Assembly: GCA_033557685.1 (NCBI GenBank)
Contig: JAWQRN010000646.1
Location: forward strand, 1 to 27,529
Length of the DNA: 27,529 nt
Reading direction: 5' to 3'
DNA from: Sperchopsis tessellata
Taxonomy: Eukaryota; Arthropoda; Insecta; Coleoptera; Hydrophilidae
This document shows, piece by piece, positions 20,426-27,529 of the stretch. Each line of letters opens with the position of its first letter. Within the stretch, counting starts at the first letter, position 1. The position numbers were made by a program, and so were the translations under genes. The notes under the pieces are model-generated. The model had not been told where the DNA came from and ran no database searches. It saw only the letters and a program-made list of their open reading frames with translations.

Positions 20426-21879
20426 ATTATTTAAAATATTGTTTTAGATATGTATTTCTAAAATTTGTAAATATAAAAGTATATATTATTGTTTTAATTA
20501 ATTAAATATATATACATAGCAATGTCCAATATAAAGAAATTAAAACAATTCAGAAAAAATTGTAAATTGTTTGTTCATAGATACATATATAGTTTAAGTA
20601 TTTGGATAATCGTGATAGTATTGTATGACATTTACGAATCATAGTTATTAATAATAATAATAATAATAATCTTTGAATGAATACATAAAAATGCATAATC
20701 ATATAATACATAAATATTGTACAAATATAGGGCTAAGTTCAGCTAAATTCCATTCTGGAATTCTCTGTTTTTAACTACCATCCTGATTGACAATAGTACC
20801 AAAAGTAGTTGACAAGATAAAAAAAACATACTAGGTGTGAGTGGATGTGTAGGTTTAATTTAATAAATTAAAATTTTTTTTAATACTGTGACAAAGGTTA
20901 GCCTTTAGAAATACAAATAAAATTGGGTATGTTAATTTAACTTAACAACCTAAAATGTGAAATATTTGAACTCCCTACATTGTAATTTATAATTGGTAAG
21001 GCCTACTTTAAGGTATGGCCTTGTTGCATTCCTATATAAATACTAGTTCCAAGTAATATCTCTATCTTATCAGTTCTAAGGAGGATATATGTACTTGAGG
21101 AATTTCAATAATTTTTGATATAGTTATTTCATAAAGCATACCAATCTATATTGTTAAGCTTAAAATCGAAACTGATTAGATTATTTTATCATAGGTACAG
21201 TACCATTGTGTAGTGTATCTGAATATAACATTTTATTGATATTATTTTCCTTTTAAATGTAATAAATTATTTATCTATCATTGTATTATTTATTATTTAA
21301 CAGTACATTCAGCTAATAGTTGTTATAGTATAAAATAAAAATGTTAATAATGTTTATTTATATTTAATTTGTTTTCTTTTCGCAAGATGGCATCGTACCA
21401 AGGATTTTGGCATTTGCATTTTTTTGCAGCGTTTTCAAACCATTTAAAGAAAATGTTATATTCACTATTTATTAGTACAGTAAAAAATTTATAATTGTAG
21501 CTGTTATAACTTATTTGTTTATAATTACGATAACGGCACTTGACTCAAGTAGTCCCAGAGAAAAAACAACACAATATAGGTTGAAAATGAAATAGACTTG
21601 TTATTGAATTAAAAAGTAATAAAAGATTAAAAGATATTATTAAGAAAAGTTTAATCAGCACCAGCCAGTCTAATCAAATGCAATAGTAACAAATAAGTAA
21701 CTAGAAAACTCAATAATAATTTTTATTTTGACAACTGTGTTGAAATAAAGTTCTTAATAAGTAACTATTCCATTTGTAGTAATAACTAATGTAAATATTT
21801 CTGAATGTTTGCTATTTTAACCAGACAGATTTATACCTAAATTTTAACTCGCTGACAAGGCCATTTTCTTATGACATCT
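20422..21879. other. AT-rich intron sequence with a (TAA)n tract
   Basis: A trinucleotide (TAA)n run of ~24 bases lies at 20647-20670. The rest has no coding potential or recognised repeat. Confidence 0.6.
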
Positions 21880-22310
21880 CAATGGTGAAATTTATATGCT
21901 CGGTGATTCGGTCCTGCATTGTAATTGGTGTATTAAGTCTTAGAGCGTGTCCTATTTTCTACGAATTGTTCTCTGGGATAGTGGAGCAAAGTATTCTATT
22001 GTCACGTGTTAGATCTTCACACTTACACTCCACTAGCATACAGGCAGTACCCACATGGGCGGTAAACTCACCCCATCACCACATTTATTCAAGCAGGCCG
22101 TTCTCTTCTCCACTTCGGTTTCCCGTAATGTTAAGTGTTTCTGATGTATTTTACGGGAAATTGTTCTTGTCCCCTCAAAGTTTATTTTATGACTGATGTT
22201 CTTAGCATGTTGAGCTAGAGCTGAAGATTTCACTACGTTCTTTACTGCCAGTTCATGCTCTTTAACAAGGGTGTGAGATATGACGATTTATTTGTCCATT
22301 TGTTTGTAAA
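21880..22310 (-). pseudogene. Penelope-like element GIY-YIG endonuclease C-terminal remnant
   Basis: Minus-strand translation gives VKEHELAVKNVVKSSALAQH, then AKNISHKINFEGTRTISRK, then LTLRETEVEK and DGVSLPPMWVLPVC. This matches the C-terminal half of the GIY-YIG domain and tail of Penelope-like proteins: EH..A.K, then S-A-(L/V)-A-x-H, then (H/I)-x-I-x-F, then R-E-x-x-E-I-x-K, ending L-S-x-x-W-x-P. These elements use a GIY-YIG nuclease to nick target DNA for reverse transcription. The reverse transcriptase and the GIY and YIG motifs are not present. An in-frame stop near 22290 and frame changes show it is dead. Confidence 0.72.
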
Positions 22311-22599
22311 CATAGTCATGTCCATTTTTGTACTTAGCTTCTTAGAATTATTAGCTATCTGTAAGTTATATTTCTATATAACTCAAGTATTATTTATATT
22401 ATTTGTTTGTATTTCTTTTGTAGAAGCCTATATGAAGATTAAAAATTAACCGAAATATAGGCAGTTTGATATAAAAAGTTAAGTACTTAAACCTAAGGCC
22501 CATGTTCACATTAGTTATATACATCTCCTAGATTTATTTTAAATTTAAGGAAGTTAACAATCGACTATTACATTTCACCACTATATATTTATATGATTT

Positions 22600-22713
22600 C
22601 ATTTCTTTCTTTACCACCAGTTCATGCTCTTTAACAAGGGGTTGAGATGTGACGATTTGTTTGTCTAACATAGATCCTCTGACAATTGGGCAATCTGGCA
22701 TAATAATAATTAG
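22600..22713 (-). pseudogene. Second Penelope-like fragment (direct repeat)
   Basis: Minus strand: MLDKQIVTSQPLVKEHELVV, the same protein segment as near 22300 (IVISHTLVKEHELAVK) but from a different copy, which keeps Gln where the other has a stop. The DNA repeat is about 50 bases (22249-22300 against 22619-22672). The similarity ends at VVKKEM, so only ~30 codons remain. This indicates two neighbouring or nested insertions of one family. Confidence 0.65.
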
Positions 22714-22806
22714 CACGCCACATTGAGATTTCAACTTACTATGAAATGTGTTAAATAGCAAGCGGCATCGCTATGTCGCGTGCTTATTATTGTTATGCCA
22801 GATTGC
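22690..22806. repeat. Inverted repeat in Penelope-like region
   Basis: 22690-22718 (GCAATCTGGCATAATAATAA, then TTAGCACGC) is inverted at 22778-22806 with about two mismatches, around a ~59-base spacer. Together with the direct repeat to its left it gives the tandem and inverted ends common in Penelope-like elements. Confidence 0.8.
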
Positions 22807-22929
22807 ACACGATTAATTTTCGTAACTATTTGTACTGGCAAGAATCAGTTTATAGTTGTATAATGTAATATATTTGCTAGCTCTGTGCTCAACTGCTCAT
22901 TTTTTTAAATCAGCTCAATAAAAACAAAG

Positions 22930-23150
22930 TCAATGACTAGCACTTTTGAGAGCTACATGTCATTCTATTCTAAGCACCTTTTAGAGCTGGTCTGCACCTA
23001 TATCTAACAATTTTCTGAGCAACAAGGCAATCTATATTTAGCACTTTAAGAGCATGTCTTGATAATGTCCCCTGCAACGGTGGACAAAAAGTTGGTAAAA
23101 AGAAAAGCCAACACACGATTATCTCCCGGAAAGCCTAAAGATATTTACTG
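22930..23150 (+). repeat. Dispersed repeat with ~35-bp subrepeats and hammerhead-like motif, copy 4
   Basis: Four ~35-base units (22935-23057), each built on AGCACTTTT-GAGAGCTACATGTC, lead into CTTGATAATGTCC, loop CCTGCAACGGT and GGACAAAAAGTTGG (23058-23093). The GAAAC of the other copies has become AAAAA. An A-rich AAAAAGAAAAGCC and CTCCCGGAAAGCC follow. This is the inverted counterpart of 2204-2409, about 20.7 kb away. Confidence 0.8.
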
Positions 23151-23196
23151 TGGCCGTGGAAGTCTATTTATGGAATTAAAAGTAAATTATTTTTAA

Positions 23197-23371
<175 letters not shown>

Positions 23372-23868
23372 AGATGTTGCAAAATTATTTTCCATAACTT
23401 ATAGAAAAAAAGGAAAAACCTTCCCATAAACATATATACTAAAATGCTTTGTTTTCCATCTGTCTTTATGTGTTTTTAAAAAAAAAAAATCTCAAGAATG
23501 GGTTAAGGTAAAAACTTTAAATTTGACATGCTTATATATATATAAGCGGTGTTCATAATTTTTAACATTTTCATTTCATTATGATTATCCGTTTACAAAT
23601 GGCGACTGTTTAAAATGTTTAATGCCAAACCGGTTCATAAATGAATAATCATAATGAAATGAAATTTTTAACAATTATATACAATATTTATTTTTGTTTA
23701 TGTATAGCATGCCAAATTTAAAGTTTTACATTTTTTTTAATAGCACATACAGACAGACAGACGGGAAAAGAAGCATTTTAGGACATTTATAGAAAGTTTT
23801 TTCATTGTTTTTGCAAGTTTAATCATTTCATAAAGTTATGGAACATAATTTGGCAACACCCTGTATAT
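23372..23868. mobile_element. Foldback element, full-length inverted repeat
   Basis: The outer left block (GATGTTGCAAAATTATTTTC, then CATAACTTATAG) is inverted at the right as CATAAAGTTATGGAACATAA, then TTTGGCAACACC. Further in, ACTAAAATGCTTTGTTTTCC and the ATCTGTC block match GGGAAAAGAAGCATTTTAGG on the right. ACTTTAAATTTGACATGC matches GCATGCCAAATTTAAAG. The innermost 21-base arms (23570-23590 with 23643-23663) are perfect. The centre contains GGCGACTG...AATGCCAAACCGG. The right terminus ACACCCTGTATA is of a type common at ends of insect TIR elements. TA microsatellites abut both ends. No transposase inside. Confidence 0.88.
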
Positions 23869-23886
23869 ATATATATATATATATAC
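23864..23886. repeat. (TA)n tract
   Basis: TA tract between the foldback element and the next short element. Confidence 0.93.
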
Positions 23887-23990
23887 AAATGTACTTGAAA
23901 AAGGCTGAAAGTTGAGTTAGCTGAAACGTAGTATAATTAAAATATAGAACATTTAAAAAAAATAACATATTGTCATAACAAAAAAAGAAA

Positions 23991-23995
<5 letters not shown>
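23887..23995 (+). mobile_element. Short TA-flanked element, copy 2
   Basis: ACAAATGTACTTGAAAAAGG, CTGAAAGTTGAGTTAGCTG, AAACGTAGTATAATTAAAAT, then ATAGAACATTT and an A-rich tail. It corresponds block by block to the copy at 20283-20390 in the opposite orientation. Both copies sit between TA tracts. GAAACG after a short imperfect stem resembles the hammerhead-like motif of other repeats here. Confidence 0.75.
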
Positions 23996-24030
<35 letters not shown>

Positions 24031-24032
24031 TA
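23996..24032. repeat. (TA)n microsatellite
   Basis: About 36 bases of TA following the short element. Confidence 0.95.
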
Positions 24033-24258
24033 TATAAATTTATGGAACCACCAAAATTTACTTGATTACTTTTATTAAGAAATTATATCTTCTTATTCTA
24101 ATTTTGTTGCAAAATTGTTGGTAATTAAATTTAGAAATAGAGCAAGAAGTATTAATTTTAAATTGTAAAATATATTTATATATTTTTTACTTTATTTAAA
24201 ATTTTTTGTAAAAATATTTAATACAGTATAAATGTTTAAAATGATATAAGCATTTATA

Positions 24259-25030
24259 ATGGCTGCTAGAAGACATTTATCTCTTCAACAGAAAAAAAAA
24301 TTGAAACTATTACAGACAAGATGAATCAAATATTTTTTGTGCCAATGCTATGGTGTGAGCAAATCAATTGTTTTGGAACTGATTGTCGAATTTGAACAAG
24401 AGGGAACAATTCACCACAAAATTGGAAGTGGCCGACCCCGAAAAACTGATATTCGCACTGATAGAATCATTGTCAGGGAAGTAAAGATGATCCAACATTA
24501 TCTGCCCCTCAAATTCAACAACTAGGTATTCGAAAACTAAAGTTAATAGAGAAAATAGCGATTGGGTATTGTTTATTTAATGACCTAAAAACAAAAAAAT
24601 TTCATTCCAAATATACATTGAAAACTTTGAAGCATCATGGAGGTTGTATCCAGATGTTGGGGCTATTGCCACTTAGATGAATGTTACAGCAAGATAACGA
24701 CCTGAAACACACTAATGTTATTGTAAAGCAATGGTTAGAGAACAAAAATATTCAAATTTTAAAATGGCTATCTCAGTCATCGAACCAAAATCTGATCAAA
24801 CGTGGAGAAAAGTTAATATGAAAATACATACGCATACATAATCGGTTCCTCTTCTACCATTGTAAGGTGTAGAGGTAGGTAATAGGAAAATACCATCAAA
24901 CATTTTAAAAAATAAGGAGAATTTTCAAGAAATGTGGCGTAGTATATCACGAGATGTAGTTAACAAATATATCCATTCAATGCCTCGCAGATCTGCTGTA
25001 GTCATTATTTTTTTGTTAATTTGCACCTAA
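24259..25030 (+). pseudogene. Tc1-like transposase pseudogene
   Basis: This is a broken copy of a cut-and-paste transposase of the Tc1/mariner superfamily. It begins MAARRHLSLQQKKKIE (24259). The helix-turn-helix YGVSKSIVLELIVEFEQEG is followed by the linker motif GSGRPRKT (24427-24447). The catalytic region keeps LKHHGG and LQQDNDLKHT with the second Asp (24684-24712), then VKQWLENKNIQILKWLSQSS. The expected NPIENLW with the catalytic Glu/Asp is degraded to NLIKRGE, and the C-terminal SMPRRSAVVI is recognisable. Part of the segment with the first catalytic Asp is missing or scrambled. Stops and frameshifts are present, so it cannot make a functional enzyme. Confidence 0.88.
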
Positions 25031-25218
25031 TTTTTGTGAATTTTATTTCTGTTCCTTAAATTTTGTCACATGATCTAATTACTAAATTCAAGAAATAAAT
25101 CATATTCTCAACAAAATAAGATTTATTTTTAATTACCTATTTTGAACTTAAAAACTAATTAGAATTATGTATATTTTTTCAATAGTAGAAAAAATGAATA
25201 TACACTCATAAATATTTG

Positions 25219-25246
25219 TTGATTCCTTAAATTTTGTCCAGTACAG
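25219..25246 (+). repeat. Tc1 right terminal repeat with inner direct repeat
   Basis: GATTCCTTAAATTTTGTCCA followed by GTACAG fits a Tc1-type outer terminus (inverse CAGTACTGGACAAA). The 16 bases TTCCTTAAATTTTGTC occur a second time at 25052-25067, close behind the transposase. This resembles the inner/outer direct repeats of IR/DR Tc1 elements. A matching left end was not found and may be lost in the TA tract near 24032. Confidence 0.65.
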
Positions 25247-25249
25247 CAT

Positions 25250-25462
25250 CCAGTGTTCTAGCAGGAATTAGTTCCTTTTACATGCACGTGGTCTTCATTT
25301 ACCTACAATGTACAGGACTCACAGTTTTATCTCCCTCCCAGAAGACGAGCACCACAAAGACTTTTCCCTAATCACAAAAAGCCAGACCGTCTCTGGGACT
25401 CAAACCCTAGACCCCATGCTTAGTAGCCTAGTACTTAGCCACTGAGCTAACGAGATGGCTAT
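25250..25462 (-). mobile_element. tRNA-derived SINE, copy C
   Basis: On the minus strand it begins GCCATCTCGTTAGCTCAGTGG, with a near-perfect A box TTAGCTCAGTGG and B box GGTTTGAGTCC about 45 bases later. It has the body blocks TGATTAGGGAAAAGTC, CGTCTTCTGGGAGGGA, GATAAAACTGTGAG and GTACATTGTAGG. The 3' section ends earlier than in copies A and B, close to the Tc1 terminus. It is the best preserved head of the three. Confidence 0.9.
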
Positions 25463-25474
25463 TTTTAATGTTAA

Positions 25475-25622
25475 TTTAAAATTGTGAAGTTCTATATAAG
25501 GATTAAGATATGAAAATAAATATTTACCGAGAAACCAAGCTCTCTTTTGTATCTGGCGTATAAAACGTCTGATTTTTAGTTGTATTTTGGAATTTTTAAG
25601 GGTCCTCTTGTTCAATATTCTT
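25475..25622 (-). repeat. Dispersed repeat R, inverted copy 1
   Basis: Minus strand: ACAAGAGGACCCTTAAAAAT, TCCAAAATACAACTAAAA, CGCCAGATACAAAAGAG, CTTAATCCTTATATAGAA. The same order of blocks is found in plus orientation from 27104. It lies between SINE copy C and the tail of the LINE at 25694. Confidence 0.8.
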
Positions 25623-25693
25623 TATTTTAACTTAATAAAATTATATATAAGATACAATTTTAGGCCGTTACACAAATGTAGTTTAATATCAGT

Positions 25694-26565
25694 CTATTGC
25701 AATGATCTTGCATTAAGGTATTCCTCGATGGTGTAAAAAACTTGCCTGAATTTGGGCGGTTTTGTCTGTTTGTTTGAATTTCTTCATTGGGAGATCCCTT
25801 CAGTGTTGAGGTAGCCTAGGGCCCATATTCATAGATAAAAATGACGATAGTCTGTAAAATTTGGTGTGTAGATTATCTCTTCCTCTTGTTGTATACTTGT
25901 GTTTCTGTAAACGGGAGCTGTGGCTTAATATATATTTGCGCGTATACATAATTTGTTCAAGTATGTATAATGATGAAATGGTTATTAAATCGTATTGTCT
26001 GAAATACGTATGTATCACTTGAGAGGCCTTTAAATGCTCAAACTGCCTTTTGCTGTAGTTTCAATATTGTTGGTGAGTGACAATAGTCCCCCCAAGCCAA
26101 CACTCCATATGCCATATAGCCTTGGAATATGGCATAAGTACTTTTTGCGGTTTCCTTGGGTACGATCAAAGCTATTCTTATGGCATATATCGCACTTGAT
26201 TGCTTCTCAGACAAAATTTCAATATGATCTCTCCAAGTCAATAGTGGGTCAATATGAATACCAAGGAATTTAACGGCTGGTTGTTCAGTTTTAAATCATC
26301 TATTTGCTGTGAAACTCAAGTGCACCTTTTTAGACTTGTTGAGGACAAGTCCATTGTAGTTATACCATTTTTCCGCCTGCTCAAGAAGTAACCAAGACCG
26401 CTAATACAATGATCCAGAAACCGTGGCAAGAGCAATCATTGCGGTGTCATCAGCGCAGAATACCGCCTCACAGTCTTTGTTATGTGGCAAGTCATTAATA
26501 TAAAGAAGGAAAAAGAGCAGTCCCAGGATGAATCCCTGTGGCTATACCCACGTACTATCACAGTA
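25694..26565 (-). pseudogene. 5'-truncated Jockey-like LINE ORF2 (reverse transcriptase)
   Basis: Read on the minus strand, the remnant has RT motifs in the correct order. GFILGLLFFLLYINDLP comes first, then FCADDTAMI (the catalytic Asp-Asp), GLVLNKSKK, KFLGIHIDPLLTWRDHI and AIYAIR-x-ET. YGVLAWG and LQQKAV follow. The C-terminal region continues as YFRQYDLITISSLYILEQIM, then KYTTRGRDNLH, ending VFYTIEEYLNARSLQ and a TAG (complement 25694-25696). Frame changes near 26020-26040 and stops (after VSGSLY and near the start) break it. The 5' end stops abruptly near 26565 inside unrelated sequence, as in truncated LINE insertions. The plus-strand frame at 26034-26273 is a shadow. Confidence 0.9.
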
Positions 26566-26900
26566 TAGTTTACTTTTACTGAATTTTAGATCAATATCTC
26601 AAAAAATGAGGGAGATTCAAATTATAACCTGCATTAGAATTTTATTTAACAACAAAATGTTTTTATTAAATTAAATCTAAAATTACTAATTTCAGAGATC
26701 ACATTACATGACATATCACAAGAAAATTTGGTAGGGAAAATGGATACATAACACACTAAATAATATCACCCTGTGTATAATTTTTAGTAAAACTGCTGTA
26801 GTGTAGTTGATGTTAGAAGGTATATGTGTACCAAATTTTTGACCAATATCTCATAAAATGTGTGATAGAAAATAAAATCTTAAAAACAAAAGTAAAAATA
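26566..26900. repeat. Two direct copies of an ACCCTGT-type repeat
   Basis: GATCAATATCTCAAAAAATG (about 26590) and GACCAATATCTCATAAAATG (about 26843) head similar AT-rich segments. CACCCTGTGTATAATTTTTA at 26768 is like the terminus of many insect TIR or foldback elements and the ACACCCTGTATA end at 23868. The LINE above appears inserted beside the first copy. Boundaries are approximate. Confidence 0.45.
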
Positions 26901-27078
26901 CTAGAGTTTGAAGAGACTAAAGCTATATTCACGATCAAAATTTAATGCAAAAATCCATTCCCTTGGTAAAGTTATAAAATAAATTCGAATTTTATATAGC
27001 CCAACTTCATTCATGGAAACTATGCATTTTTCAATATGTTTATTAAGAATTTTCGCAATGTTTTAAAAGTTTACTAGA

Positions 27079-27104
27079 ATATATATATATATATATATAT
27101 ATAT
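27079..27104. repeat. (TA)n microsatellite
   Basis: About 26 bases of TA, directly abutting repeat R copy 2. Confidence 0.95.
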
Positions 27105-27260
27105 TCCGGCGAATAAGAGGGCCCTTAAAAATTCCAAAATACACCTAAAAGTTGGAACTTTTTTATATGCCAGATGCAAAAGAGGGAGTGAATATTACAC
27201 CTTAATCCTTATAGAGTAGAATTTCAGAAATTTTGAAAATTGAAAATATTTTATCTCCCT
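27105..27260 (+). repeat. Dispersed repeat R, copy 2
   Basis: TTCCGGCGAATAAGAGGG, CCCTTAAAAATTCCAAAATA, CACCTAAAAG, GCCAGATGCAAAAGAGGG and CCTTAATCCTTATAGAGTAG. It aligns with the inverted copy at 25475-25622. Its left end lies directly against a TA tract. Confidence 0.8.
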
Positions 27261-27529
27261 GGCACATATATTGCGGACTACTTAATAGAGTTGAATCTGT
27301 CATTATATTAATAGCAGAATGCACTGCAAAAGTCATTTCAAACCGCGGCCGATTGACCCATACGTACGTTTCACTGAATACCAGCGCTTCAGCAGTGAAT
27401 CTGTAAATCGCGTTCTTTGAAACAGTGTACCGTGCATTCTATTCCTCGCTCATTTGATCTTAGATTCTGCAGTAGGCAGTTAGCGAGAGTTATTAAATAT
27501 TTGTGTACTAATACCAAAGTTGCAATTGG
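27261..27529. other. Less AT-rich right edge with a hammerhead-like motif
   Basis: On the minus strand at 27363-27395 the sequence reads CTGCTGAAGCGCTGG, TATTCAGTGAAACGTACG. CGCTG can pair with CAGTG and is followed by GAAACG. The surroundings contain CCGCGGCCG and TAAATCGCG, higher in GC than the rest. It may be the edge of another Penelope-like or satellite repeat cut by the window end. Confidence 0.4.

Noticed and set aside
20445..20510. TTTTAG followed by ATATGT, which could complete the split Arg codon and start Tyr as a second cyclase exon
   Set aside because: The frame reads RYVFLKFVNIKVYIIVLIN then stop; it does not resemble the cyclase first membrane domain and is AT-driven.

Overview
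The window looks like nuclear DNA of an insect or another arthropod. It is AT-rich, has long (TA)n microsatellites, one recognisable spliced coding exon, and debris from several transposon classes typical of insects: Jockey-like and RTE-like LINEs, a Tc1-type transposase, a Penelope-like GIY-YIG retroelement, tRNA-derived SINEs, a hAT-like MITE and foldback elements. There are no bacterial-style gene arrays. The species cannot be named from the sequence.

Only one host gene is supported. The exon at 4280-4578 (+) encodes the N-terminus of a type 9 adenylyl cyclase (vertebrate ADCY9, Drosophila Ac13E). It ends in a consensus AG/gtaagt donor in phase 2, and no later exon was recognised. Everything downstream to 27529 is therefore probably its first coding intron (>22.9 kb). 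The 4.2 kb upstream holds the presumed 5' region, with a good splice acceptor at 4188, plus two SINE copies and other repeats.

Layout: 1-4188, SINE copies (545-832 minus, 2679-2960 plus) and two short elements with hammerhead-like motifs. 4189-4578, the cyclase exon. 4579-8010, intron with a ~0.93 kb inverted-repeat element and a decayed RTE-like LINE with its reverse-transcriptase core deleted. 8011-13090, AT-rich intron with scattered copies of one hammerhead-like repeat. 13088-13688, a small tandem and inverted satellite carrying a near-canonical hammerhead ribozyme core on the minus strand. 14408-14785, the C-terminal piece of a Jockey-like LINE (minus). 15283-15469, a hAT-like MITE. 19780-19969, a LINE tail. 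20008-20421, a foldback and a short element embedded in TA tracts. 21880-23150, Penelope-like remnants with tandem and inverted ends. 23200-24032, foldback and short elements between TA microsatellites. 24259-25246, a Tc1 pseudogene. 25250-27260, a SINE, a 5'-truncated Jockey-like LINE and an inverted pair of another repeat.

The theme most worth following is that many unrelated-looking intronic repeats share one pattern, TTGAtgA / short stem / cGAAAc, resembling the hammerhead core. It appears next to Penelope-type coding remnants and next to TA microsatellites. Only the copy at 13141-13172 has a near-canonical core. All family calls were made by reading translations and aligning by eye; no search was run.
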